Assembly: GCA_021736565.1 (NCBI GenBank)
Contig: JAIPFO010000096.1
Coordinates: 1-10,426, forward strand
Source of the DNA: Phycisphaerae bacterium
GTDB lineage: Bacteria > Planctomycetota > Phycisphaerae > Sedimentisphaerales > SM23-30
Length of the DNA stretch: 10,426 nucleotides
Direction: 5' to 3'
This document shows positions 1 to 7,088 of this stretch, piece by piece. Made by a program: the position numbers and the translations under genes. Under the pieces are notes generated by a model. The model did no database searches. It saw nothing but the letters and a program-made list of their open reading frames with translations, and was not told where the DNA came from. Within the stretch, counting starts at the first letter, position 1. Every line of letters begins with the position of its first letter.

Positions 1-1
1 G

Positions 2-1327
2 CCCTCCGGCCCTCCGGGCCCGGGGACATTCGGGGCATCGTATATGCATCTTAAATATTACCCGGAGTGGGATGCGCAGTGGCGTGTCTCGGGTGACCCG
101 GACATTGTGGTTCAGTTTGACGATTCGCCGGTGCGTGTTGTCTTCTGGCGGGGCACACGTTACAGCCCGGCGTGGGTGATGGAAAACGACCTCTGGATGG
201 CGGACCAGAGTATTGAGAATTTCAACGGCAAGGATGGCTGTATTGAGCATATGCTTGATTATCGATGCCGTTTTTCTCATGTGAGGATCATAGAGAACTC
301 ACCGGCGCGTGTGGTTATCCACTGGCGTTACCTGCCGACCTCGGCCAATGGCAATCATTCGCAGGTCAATCCGGTATCCGGCTGGGAAGACTGGGTGGAT
401 GAGTATTACACCTTCTATCCGGACCAGGTGGGGATCCGAAAGGTCGTTCAATACACCGACGGCAATTCCTTATGGCCCGAAGAGGTCATCGCGCTCTGTC
501 AGCCGGGCCAACGGCCAGAGGACATCATTGACCTGGGTGCCATGACCCTGGCGAATCTCCAAGGGAAGCAGCACACGTATACCTGGGCAGATAAATCACC
601 GAAGTTCCGAAGCGCCGGACGCTGGGAGATCGGTTCTTATATTCATTTTGGCGATGCCCTGGGCGAGAAACCGAACATCATGATGGTTAATTTGAAGAGC
701 CAATATAAACCGTTTCAGATCTTTGAACTGGAATGCAACTTTACTTGTTTTGCCCATGAACACCGCAAGGATGTCTCGCATTTTCCATGGTGGAATCATT
801 GGCCTGCCGCAATGATCCCTTCGGATGGTCGGTACTGCCAGGCGGCGGACCGTCCGTCGCACTTTTCTTTGGCGTGGGCGAGCCCGCGACCGCATAAAGG
901 CGAAAACAATTCTTACTGGTGGACCTGGATGTATGGCGCGACGCGTGATAAGACGAACTCGCTGGTCGGATTGGCCCGCTCCTGGACCATGCCGCCTGAA
1001 TTGGTGGTCGAATCGGGGGCGGATAGCGGCCGTTATGATTCAACGCAGCGAAATTACGTGATGGCTGGTTCCAAGGAGGGTCAGGGGGAAAGTGTTCGGT
1101 TTTCGTTAAAAGCCGACCCCGAACACCCGGTATGCAATCCGGCGTTTGTGATCGAAAATTGGGGGCAGTCGCCCATCGAGTTAACGCTTAACGGTCAAAC
1201 GATGCCTCAAGGAAAGAAATTCCGCTATGGCTATGTCCGTAAAATGAACGATTATAACCTGGTGATCTGGGTTGACTGTCAGTCGGACAGCCCGGTCGAA
1301 TTCCTGGTAAAGAAAAAGGAACTGTAA
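2..1327 (+). CDS. Uncharacterised Trp-rich protein, 5' partial
   Basis: I do not recognise a named family. The reading frame is open from base 2 with no stop, so the gene very likely begins left of the window; the first ATG, at 44, has no good ribosome binding site and is probably internal. The residues before it are a Pro/Gly-rich stretch (PSGPPGPGTFGASY), which looks like a linker after an upstream domain. The visible 427 residues after that Met are rich in aromatics, with about 21 Trp, including clusters such as PWWNHW and YWWTW. No membrane segment is visible. The alternating beta-type pattern and aromatic content would fit a carbohydrate-binding or beta-sandwich-type protein, but that is inference only. 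I recall similar sequences (FDDSPVRVVFWRGTRY region) from planctomycetes without a known role. The gene ends in TAA and is followed by a 343-base gap. Confidence 0.65.
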   Translation, partial: PSGPPGPGTFGASYMHLKYYPEWDAQWRVSGDPDIVVQFDDSPVRVVFWRGTRYSPAWVMENDLWMADQSIENFNGKDGCIEHMLDYRCRFSHVRIIENSPARVVIHWRYLPTSANGNHSQVNPVSGWEDWVDEYYTFYPDQVGIRKVVQYTDGNSLWPEEVIALCQPGQRPEDIIDLGAMTLANLQGKQHTYTWADKSPKFRSAGRWEIGSYIHFGDALGEKPNIMMVNLKSQYKPFQIFELECNFTCFAHEHRKDVSHFPWWNHWPAAMIPSDGRYCQAADRPSHFSLAWASPRPHKGENNSYWWTWMYGATRDKTNSLVGLARSWTMPPELVVESGADSGRYDSTQRNYVMAGSKEGQGESVRFSLKADPEHPVCNPAFVIENWGQSPIELTLNGQTMPQGKKFRYGYVRKMNDYNLVIWVDCQSDSPVEFLVKKKEL

Positions 1328-1428
1328 CGAAAAGATAAAATTTGAATATTCAACACGGCATATCCAATGTCCAAGTTGTGGTGTTCGCTGCGTTCACGGT
1401 TTTTTCGAGACATCGTTTATCTTATCAA

Positions 1429-1464
1429 CCCCGGGCGGCACTCGCTGCGCTCGTTTGCCCGGGG
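1429..1464. repeat. REP-like GC-rich hairpin
   Basis: Two perfectly complementary 8-base arms, CCCCGGGC (1429-1436) and GCCCGGGG (1457-1464), enclose a 20-base loop containing CTCGCTGCGCTCG. This arrangement is typical of repetitive extragenic palindromes in many bacteria. It could also slow or end transcription after the upstream gene, although no T-run follows directly. Only one full copy is present in the window, so repetitive status in the genome is inferred. Confidence 0.5.
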
Positions 1465-1474
1465 CTAAGTTACC

Positions 1475-1579
1475 TTGACGCCAGCGTCCTAAGTCTTTTT
1501 GGAACCCGTTTCCCGCATCTTAAAGGCTGATTTTAAAGACTAGAAATGACTTTTGACGTGGAAATCCATATTAACCTTT
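1475..1579 (+). repeat. Dispersed intergenic repeat, copy C1
   Basis: First of six related copies. Head: TGACG-ccag-CGTCC inverted repeat at 1476-1489. Core: GCATCTTAAAGGCTGATTTT from 1515. Tail: GACTTTTGACGTGGAAATCC from 1548, then ATTAACCTTT. It lies between the partial first gene and the methyltransferase, in the same orientation as both. The distance from AAAGG in the core to CTTTTG in the tail is 28 bases, identical to C5. Confidence 0.7.
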
Positions 1580-1670
1580 CAGGCTAGTGTTGGGAACCGC
1601 CATCCAAAGGCTGATCTGCGACCTTCGTCGGAAACTATTTTATCACTGTGTGAACGATTACGAGATATTT

Positions 1671-2495
1671 ATGAAGCAAGAAAATACGATCCTCCATGGC
1701 GACTGCATCGATGTTCTCAAAGAACAACTGGACGCCCATGACGGGGAGCCCTTTGCGGACCTGGTGTTTGCCGACCCGCCGTTTAATATTGGTTATGCGT
1801 ATGATAAATATGACGACAATATGGAATATGACCATTATGTTGACTGGACCTATCGCTGGATGAAAGCCTGCAAGGATGTTTTGACGGAGAATGGTTCTTT
1901 CTGGGTGGCTATCGGTGGTGACTATGCCGCCGAAGTTCGGATTGCGGCTCGAAAACTGGGACTGACGATGCGAAACTGGATCATCTGGTATTACACCTTT
2001 GGGCAAAATACAAAGAAAAAATTTTCCCGGTCACACACGCATATCTTCTATTTTGTCAAAAACGCCAAGAAATTTACGTTTAATGACATGGCGATCCGGG
2101 TTCCTTCTGCGAGGCAGACGACCTATAATGATAAACGTGCGAATTCAAAGGGGAAAGTTCCGGATGATACGTGGATCGTCCGGCCGCAGGAACTGCCCGA
2201 ATCGTTCCAGCCTGATGAAGATACCTGGCACATCCCCCGCGTTTGCGGCACCTTTAAGGAGCGGGCGGGTTTCCACGGCTGTCAGATGCCCGAGAAAGTT
2301 CTGGCCCGGATCATAGAGGCCGCCAGCAACCCCGGGCAACTCGTTCTGGACCCGTTCAGCGGCAGCGGCACGACGGTTGTTACCGCCCAATCACTCGACC
2401 GTCGGTTTCTTGGAATTGATCTGTCCGAAAATTACGTCAAATATGGGCTCCAACGGCTGGAAGAATCACGCGACCTCCATGATACAGGGTCATAA
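1671..2495 (+). CDS. Site-specific DNA methyltransferase (beta-class, N6-adenine/N4-cytosine)
   Basis: The protein would transfer a methyl group from S-adenosylmethionine to the exocyclic amine of adenine (or cytosine) in a specific DNA site. The catalytic motif IV, DPPFN, is at residues 35-39. The SAM-binding motif I, DPFSGSGTT, is at 227-235 and is followed by FLGIDLSENY. Catalytic motif first, SAM motif last, with the target-recognition region between, is the beta-class order seen in CcrM-type enzymes (N6_N4_Mtase family). DPPF favours adenine methylation, but the base and site cannot be read from sequence. At 274 residues it is shorter than CcrM and lacks a long C-terminal extension. I chose ATG 1671 because MKQENTILHGDCIDVL is a typical start for this family; an in-frame GTG at 1587 would add 28 poorly conserved-looking residues. 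No restriction endonuclease gene is adjacent, so it looks like an orphan methyltransferase. Confidence 0.9.
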   Translation: MKQENTILHGDCIDVLKEQLDAHDGEPFADLVFADPPFNIGYAYDKYDDNMEYDHYVDWTYRWMKACKDVLTENGSFWVAIGGDYAAEVRIAARKLGLTMRNWIIWYYTFGQNTKKKFSRSHTHIFYFVKNAKKFTFNDMAIRVPSARQTTYNDKRANSKGKVPDDTWIVRPQELPESFQPDEDTWHIPRVCGTFKERAGFHGCQMPEKVLARIIEAASNPGQLVLDPFSGSGTTVVTAQSLDRRFLGIDLSENYVKYGLQRLEESRDLHDTGS

Positions 2496-2561
2496 TTTTT
2501 TTTGGGGGCATTTTATTCGGTGGGCGTCGGAGAAGGCCGAGCTTGCCAGAAACATATACTT

Positions 2562-3842
2562 ATGAAAATCACCCTCCTCATTGCACTGGCGGCCTTATTC
2601 GGCATCCCTCAGCATTTGTCTATTTCAGTGTGCGACTATGCTGTGGCGAAAAATCACTCGCAAGCCGCCGGCCTTTCCACGGCCAGTGCTGAGACGGTAA
2701 ACCCCCTACCGCGGCGGTTTGTTCCCACCGATCCCATTCCATCCGGTACGGTGGCCCATTCGGCGACTGTTTTGCCTGATGGTAATATACTGGTCACTGG
2801 CGGGTATAGTATGATTTTCGATAAAATTCCGCTCGCGTCAAACCTCGCCCGCATATTCGACGCAAAAACATTAAAATGGCGTGTGGCTCGGAGTCAGCTT
2901 CATTATGGCCGGCTGAACCATGCTTCGATCGTTCTTCCGGCTTCTGGCGGTAAAAAAGGCAGCCGGGTTCTCATTGTCGGCGGTATCTCTCAGAGTCGGA
3001 AAGCTCTGAAATCCATTGAGCTATTCGATCTGACTACTGAGAAATTCCAGATCATGCCTTCGATGACCATTGCCCGCAAATCCCCCCGTCTCAGTTACTT
3101 ACCGAATGGCAGGATATTGATCACCGGGCAAAATAAAAAAGCTGAAATTTTTGAACCTTGCTCATCGGCCCCTTCGGGCTACATCGTTCGGCCGACACAC
3201 CACCGGTCGTATACTGACCACACGGACCATGCTGCTGTTTCCATGCCCGATGGTTCGGTGATCCTTTTTGGCGGCCGGACAACATATATCGAACGGTTTG
3301 ACCCGAAAACGGAGCGTTTTGAGCCCTATAAAACGCGATTGCCAAAAGTTTACGACGACCAGGCGGCGGCACTTCTTTACGACGGCACGATCCTTCTGGT
3401 TGGGGGGCAGGAAGTGTATTCCAATAAATGCACCGACAAGACATGGCTTTTCAACCCTAAAACGGGGGGACTTAGCAATGGGCCGCTCTTGACGCCGCAA
3501 ATGGGCAGTGTGAGATTTATCGGCGTTTCCGATGTTGTTGCTGTTGACCTTCTGGCAAGCGATAAAAACCGCCGGGGGAGGTACATTCTACTCTGCGGCG
3601 GTGAGGACGACCCCGGCAAGGGTCCAAAACCTGATATAATCCTTGACACCGCATGGGTTTATGATGCTGTAGCTGGAAAAGTTGAGGCCGTTGGGCCGAT
3701 GATAAACCCGCACGACGATTTCGCCGCAGCGGTTCTGCCTGTTCAAAACAACAACGCAGCGGCACTGATCATTGCCGGCTACAAGGCCAACGACGCCTTC
3801 CAGGCCAACTGCGAAATCTTCCAATTTCCGGTTGGGCCGTAG
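2562..3842 (+). CDS. Secreted Kelch-type beta-propeller protein
   Basis: The 426-residue product begins with a signal-peptide-like segment (Lys2, hydrophobic stretch to about residue 23, possible AVA cleavage motif at 27-29), so it probably acts outside the cytoplasm. Seven regularly spaced strand-turn signatures of the Kelch/galactose-oxidase type follow: ILVTGG (76-81), VLIVGG (136-141), ILITGQ (185-190), VILFGG (233-238), ILLVGG (277-282), ILLCGG (342-347) and LIIAGY (402-407). Several are preceded by LPDG or MPDG turns and followed by a (F/Y)DxxT-type strand, as in EIFDLTTEKF-like segments. This predicts a six- or seven-bladed propeller filling the mature protein. No galactose-oxidase copper ligands or catalytic domain are evident, so a binding role is more likely than an enzymatic one. 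ATG 2562 is preferred over the in-frame TTG at 2502, which would put 20 residues ahead of the signal peptide. It begins 66 bases after the methyltransferase stop and may share its transcript. Confidence 0.85.
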   Translation: MKITLLIALAALFGIPQHLSISVCDYAVAKNHSQAAGLSTASAETVNPLPRRFVPTDPIPSGTVAHSATVLPDGNILVTGGYSMIFDKIPLASNLARIFDAKTLKWRVARSQLHYGRLNHASIVLPASGGKKGSRVLIVGGISQSRKALKSIELFDLTTEKFQIMPSMTIARKSPRLSYLPNGRILITGQNKKAEIFEPCSSAPSGYIVRPTHHRSYTDHTDHAAVSMPDGSVILFGGRTTYIERFDPKTERFEPYKTRLPKVYDDQAAALLYDGTILLVGGQEVYSNKCTDKTWLFNPKTGGLSNGPLLTPQMGSVRFIGVSDVVAVDLLASDKNRRGRYILLCGGEDDPGKGPKPDIILDTAWVYDAVAGKVEAVGPMINPHDDFAAAVLPVQNNNAAALIIAGYKANDAFQANCEIFQFPVGP

Positions 3843-3907
3843 ATCACGCCGGGGGGTGACTGCCGGGGCTTGTGATATGGCATCAAATTCCCGTAAAACA
3901 ACTGGTA

Positions 3908-4006
3908 TTGACGTCAGCGTCATAAGAATTTTTGGCGTCCATTTCCGGCATCTTAAAAGCTGATCCGTCTTTGGCGCATTGAATTTTGATGTGAACGACT
4001 TAATTA
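3908..4006 (+). repeat. Dispersed intergenic repeat, copy C2
   Basis: Head TGACG-tcag-CGTCA at 3909-3922 is the only perfect 5+5 inverted repeat in the set. The core GGCATCTTAAAAGCTGAT starts 41 bases from the element start, the same spacing as C1 and C4. The tail, GAATTTTGATGTGAACGA, is more diverged. The copy lies 65 bases after the Kelch gene stop and ends about 20 bases before the glycerate kinase start. Confidence 0.7.
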
Positions 4007-4027
4007 TGCCTTACTTGAGATTTGAAT

Positions 4028-5203
4028 ATGAAAATTGTTATTGCACCGGATTCATTTAAGGGGTCTATTACTGCGGCTCAGGCGTGTAAGTTTATTTCGG
4101 AGGGGGTTTTACGTGTTTTGCCGGATGCCCAGGTTGTTTCGATCCCGATGGCTGATGGGGGTGAGGGGACTGTTGAGGCGATGGTTGGTTCTGTTGGGGG
4201 GCAGTTGCGCGAGGTTGAAGTTACCGGGCCGATGGAAGAGAAGGTTACGGCGACGTATGGGATATTGGAGGGTCAGGAGGGTGCTACCGGCTGCGATGCG
4301 CGTACCGCTGTTATGGAAATGGCCGAGGCCGCGGGGTTGCCGTTGGTGCCGGCTGACCAGCGAAATCCTTTATATACAACCACTTACGGGCTCGGTGAGC
4401 TTATTCGGGACGCTTTTGATCAGGGGATACGGAAGTTTATCATCGGGATCGGCGGTTCTGCGACCAACGATTGCGGGACCGGGATGGCGCAGGGGCTGGG
4501 TGTGGGGTTTTTCGATCGTGAAAACAAGTGCATCACCAGGCCCCTGACCGCCAATATCATGGCGCAGGTCACCTCGATCGATGTCTCTCGATTGGAACCT
4601 ATCGTCCGAGACTGTCGATTTACGGTGGCTTGTGACGTAACGAATCCGCTTTTAGGGCCCAATGGCGCGAGTTTCACCTACGGGCCTCAAAAAGGAGCGG
4701 ATGAATTTTCGGTAAAATTTCTGGAAGCGAACATGGCCCATATTATCGGTCCTATCGAAGAAGCGACCGGTCGAGTGGTTCGGGATATCCCCGGGGCCGG
4801 CGGAGCGGGTGGATTGGGAGCGGGGTTGATGGCGTTTCTGAACGCATCACTGGAACCGGGAATTAAGATTATTATGGATTTTTTACAATTTGACCAGAAA
4901 ATCAAAGATGCCGACCTGCTTATCACTGCCGAAGGCTTGATTGACGCGACATCGGCGGCGGGAAAGACCCTAAGCGGGGTGGCCCAACGTGCCCGGGCCC
5001 AGAATATTCCTGTGATTGCCTTGGCCGGTGCGATCCAAGACAGGCAGGCATCGTTTAAGAAACTCCAAAAAGAGGGAGTTTCAGCTATTTTCTCTATCGC
5101 ACCTGGTCCGATAACCCTCGATGAATCGCTACAAATCACCCCGGAGCTTCTTGCTGATACTGCTGAACAGGTGGTCAGGTCATTTTTGATGCGAGCGTTA
5201 TAA
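4028..5203 (+). CDS. Glycerate kinase (GarK/GlxK-type glycerate 2-kinase family)
   Basis: Members phosphorylate D-glycerate with ATP, giving 2-phosphoglycerate (the usual product of this family) and feeding glycerate into glycolysis; it acts in the cytoplasm. The 391 residues match the family's usual length. Signatures: APDSFKGS (6-13), GGSATNDCGTGM (142-153), DVTNPLLG (203-210), PGAGGAGGLG (255-264) and the late TAEGLID...AGKTLSGVA segment (300-319). In the relatives I know, the last segment reads TGEGR(I/L)D, so Gly-to-Ala and Arg-to-Leu changes are unusual; activity is likely but not certain. ATG 4028 gives the classic MKIVIAPDSFKG start; a TTG two codons upstream is less likely. Only a weak GAGA precedes it. 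The first hundred or so codons are visibly richer in G and T than the rest. No glycerate uptake or tartronate-semialdehyde genes are adjacent. The 3' end runs into repeat C3. Confidence 0.93.
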   Translation: MKIVIAPDSFKGSITAAQACKFISEGVLRVLPDAQVVSIPMADGGEGTVEAMVGSVGGQLREVEVTGPMEEKVTATYGILEGQEGATGCDARTAVMEMAEAAGLPLVPADQRNPLYTTTYGLGELIRDAFDQGIRKFIIGIGGSATNDCGTGMAQGLGVGFFDRENKCITRPLTANIMAQVTSIDVSRLEPIVRDCRFTVACDVTNPLLGPNGASFTYGPQKGADEFSVKFLEANMAHIIGPIEEATGRVVRDIPGAGGAGGLGAGLMAFLNASLEPGIKIIMDFLQFDQKIKDADLLITAEGLIDATSAAGKTLSGVAQRARAQNIPVIALAGAIQDRQASFKKLQKEGVSAIFSIAPGPITLDESLQITPELLADTAEQVVRSFLMRAL

Positions 5204-5280
5204 GTATTTGAGGGTTGTTTTCCGCATCTTAATGGGCGATTTAGAATATGTAAAACTACTTTTACCGTGGGAAATAATTT
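5186..5280 (+). repeat. Dispersed intergenic repeat, copy C3 (overlaps glycerate kinase stop)
   Basis: Head TGATG-cgag-CGTTA (5187-5200) lies inside the last codons of the glycerate kinase gene, and the TAA stop (5201-5203) matches the CATAAG of other copies. The core GCATCTTAATGGGCGATTTA starts two bases earlier relative to the head than in C1. The tail is CTACTTTTACCGTGGGAAAT. Confidence 0.65.
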
Positions 5281-5322
5281 TGGCGTCAATGGCCGTTACC
5301 GCGTGATTTTTTATAAATCTCC

Positions 5323-5351
5323 TTCCATTTTATAACGATGTTTACTATAAT
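5323..5351 (+). promoter_or_regulatory. Candidate sigma70-type promoter
   Basis: A perfect -10 hexamer, TATAAT (5346-5351), is preceded at 17 bases by a weak -35, TTCCAT (5323-5328). Transcription would start near 5358 and run through repeat C4 into the GH10-like gene, leaving a leader of nearly 200 bases. The -35 match is poor, so this is a suggestion only. Confidence 0.3.
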
Positions 5352-5422
5352 GCTGCTGTCTCGTTAGAAAGGGCGCAAGCGACTACCGAAACTAACACCG
5401 CCAAAATCCTTCCCAAAGTATA

Positions 5423-5522
5423 TTGATGCCAGCGTCATGCGAATTTATGAATCGTTTTTTTCGCATGATAAAGGGCGATTTTACCGCCGAGAAACAACGT
5501 TTGAGATGGGAGTTTCTAATTA
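5423..5522 (+). repeat. Dispersed intergenic repeat, copy C4
   Basis: Head TGATG-ccag-CGTCA (5424-5437). Core GCATGATAAAGGGCGATTTT begins 41 bases from the element start, as in C1 and C2. Tail ACGTTTGAGATGGGAGTTTC is followed by TAATTAC. It ends about 30 bases before the GH10-like start codon, so it would be in that gene's leader. Confidence 0.7.
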
Positions 5523-5552
5523 CTGGAACCGGCAAAAACTGGTGATATATTT

Positions 5553-7088
5553 ATGATTCGTTACAAAGTTTTCCATAATGGCCTGGCTCCCAAGCAGTTT
5601 CCTGTGGTAAGTACCTACCTTTTCGGGCAGGATGATATTCCTGTTCGCTCGCAGGTGGACTATGCTGAAGGGGAGTTATTGGGCCTGCGGCACAGCGATT
5701 CACCGGTTGGCCTGGTGACCTTATGGGAGGTCAAAGATTTCGGCAAACTTATGCTCCGTACGACACGGTTGCCGGAAAAAAAGAAGTCGTACAATCTGAA
5801 TGTAGAGATCGCCCGCGGTAAACTCCTTCGAATCAGTCAAAAACGGGAAGAATGGTCGATGGCAGACCTGGTGATTTCGGAAGAATTGCACCAGTTAATT
5901 GATGCGGCGTTGGATAAATTCATAGACGCCCTTTGCTATCTTGACAAACCGGCGAAGGCCTCCAAACTGGCGGATGAATCGCTGACATTTGCCCTGCGTG
6001 CCGGTGAAGCGATGGCCCTATCACATGCGAATGTTTACCTGGAACAGCGAAAAAAGACGCAGGGTTTTGGCCGGCATTGTTTTGGCGGTTGCCTGGACCC
6101 TAGCCGGATCAAAGACCCGACTTACCAGAAATATATAAAAGAACATTTTCATTTTGTCACGATTCCGGTCACATGGAAGCAGCTGGAGCCGAAGGAACAT
6201 GAACGTCAGTTTGAATTGCTTGATGAGTGCGTTTCGTTCCTGTCTCGCAACCGGATCGCCATAAAAATCGGCCCCCTGCTAAATTTCACACCCGATGCGG
6301 TGCCGGACTGGCTGTATATCTGGGAAAATGATTTTGAGCAGGTCCGGGACATGGCATATGACTATATCACGAGTGTGGTTGAGCGTTATGGCAAAAAAGT
6401 TCAGGCCTGGGATGTGGTAAGCGGAATGAATGTTGAAAATTCGTTCCAGTTCAGCTTTGAGCAGATCATTGAGATGTCTCGCTCGGCGTGCCTGGCGGCG
6501 AAGCACGCGTCGCCGCGTTCATTGATCCTGATTGAAATTTCCGAACCGTGGGGTGATTATTATGCTCGCAACCAGCGTACCATCCCGCCGCTGATCTACC
6601 TGGATATGGTCTGTCAAAGCGGCGTGAATTTTGACGGGGCGGGGATAAAGATGCATTTTGGGCGTGCGTTGGAAAGTATGCAATCGCGTGACCTTCTGGA
6701 GATCGCTTCGCTACTGGACCGGTTTTCGATCTTTGGCAAACCGATTCACTTATCGGCGGTAGGCGTTCCGAGCAAGCTGGACAAACGTGATAGCGTCGAA
6801 AAGTGTGGTGAGGCGGGTTACTGGCATGGTCCGTGGTCTGAGCAATCCCAAGCCAACTGGCTGGAGCAGGTTTACCGGATCAGCATGGGACGTCCATTTA
6901 TTGAAACGATCACATGGCAGGATATCGCCGATAAGCCCGATGGCATACTTCAACATGGCGGCCTGGTTGACGCGAAACTTAAGCCCAAGCAGGCCTTCGA
7001 ACGAATCACCCAGTTGAAAGATGAACTGATTGGCACGAATCACGGCCGAAAAAGCGGTTCGGCGTCCCCCCCTCTAAGCGAAGAATAA
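5553..7088 (+). CDS. GH10-fold (xylanase-like) protein, both catalytic glutamates missing
   Basis: The 511-residue product has an N-terminal region of about 170 residues not typical of xylanases. A TIM-barrel-like part resembling glycoside hydrolase family 10 follows from about 171 to 490. Landmarks are HFVTIPVTWKQLEP (200-213), the WDVV strand (286-289), and FIETITWQDIAD near 449-460 with a following HGGL...KPKQAFERI end. In active GH10 enzymes WDVVNE carries the acid/base Glu; here it reads WDVVSG (286-291). The nucleophile strand, normally ITELD, reads LSAVG (400-404). Both catalytic residues are therefore absent and xylan cleavage is unlikely. There is no signal peptide, so it is probably cytoplasmic. 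I recall planctomycete relatives with the same losses, which would make it a conserved non-hydrolytic family. ATG 5553 has GGTGAT (5541-5546), part of the extended Shine-Dalgarno sequence, at good spacing. The role is unknown; annotation as endo-1,4-beta-xylanase would be misleading. Confidence 0.85.
   Translation: MIRYKVFHNGLAPKQFPVVSTYLFGQDDIPVRSQVDYAEGELLGLRHSDSPVGLVTLWEVKDFGKLMLRTTRLPEKKKSYNLNVEIARGKLLRISQKREEWSMADLVISEELHQLIDAALDKFIDALCYLDKPAKASKLADESLTFALRAGEAMALSHANVYLEQRKKTQGFGRHCFGGCLDPSRIKDPTYQKYIKEHFHFVTIPVTWKQLEPKEHERQFELLDECVSFLSRNRIAIKIGPLLNFTPDAVPDWLYIWENDFEQVRDMAYDYITSVVERYGKKVQAWDVVSGMNVENSFQFSFEQIIEMSRSACLAAKHASPRSLILIEISEPWGDYYARNQRTIPPLIYLDMVCQSGVNFDGAGIKMHFGRALESMQSRDLLEIASLLDRFSIFGKPIHLSAVGVPSKLDKRDSVEKCGEAGYWHGPWSEQSQANWLEQVYRISMGRPFIETITWQDIADKPDGILQHGGLVDAKLKPKQAFERITQLKDELIGTNHGRKSGSASPPLSEE

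Larger units (their letters stand above)
1328..1670. other. Intergenic gap with palindrome, hairpin and repeat C1
   Basis: No convincing gene lies in these 343 bases. In order they hold a 12-bp perfect palindrome TTGAATATTCAA (1342-1353), a GTGTTCGCTGCGTTCAC motif (1381-1397) that resembles the loop of the following hairpin, the GC-rich hairpin at 1429-1464, repeat copy C1 (1475-1579), and a possible degenerate second core (1600-1655). Short open frames across it show no protein-like features. A GTG at 1587 is in frame with the methyltransferase, but I treat 1587-1670 as leader. Confidence 0.6.
5204..5552. other. Intergenic gap with two repeat copies
   Basis: No gene is supported in these 349 bases. 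They contain most of C3, a spacer of about 140 bases with a promoter-like TATAAT and a short inverted repeat GTTAG (5363-5367)/CTAAC (5392-5396), and then C4 just before the GH10-like gene. The bases just after C3 (TTTTGGCGTCAATGGCCG) loosely resemble the mid-part of C2 and may be another decayed fragment. Confidence 0.6.

Noticed and set aside
1475..1503. TTGACG at the head of the repeats as a -35 promoter box.
   Set aside because: At 16-18 bases downstream all copies have T/G-rich sequence such as TTTGGA, not a -10-like hexamer, and the TGACG belongs to an inverted repeat.
1342..1530. Small open frame of 62 codons between the first gene and the methyltransferase.
   Set aside because: It runs through a palindrome, a REP-like hairpin and repeat C1, and has no ribosome binding site or protein-like pattern.
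1587..1670. GTG 1587 as start of the methyltransferase.
   Set aside because: The added 28 residues do not look like the family's N-terminus, and part of the stretch resembles the intergenic repeat core. MKQENTILHGD at 1671 is a typical start.
2493..2504. T-run after the methyltransferase stop as an intrinsic terminator.
   Set aside because: No GC-rich stem precedes it, so read-through into the Kelch gene is plausible.
4035..4547. Open frame of 170 codons inside the glycerate kinase gene in another frame.
   Set aside because: It is Arg/Leu/Gly-rich, fully contained in a clear conserved gene, and is a shadow of GC-rich coding sequence.
5361..5400. Resemblance to the second half of a class I cyclic-di-GMP riboswitch (GGGCGCAAGCGACTACCGAAACTAACA-like segment).
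   Set aside because: The first conserved half of that riboswitch (CACAGGGCAAACC-type) is absent upstream, and the pairing does not form; only a 5-bp GTTAG/CTAAC stem is seen.
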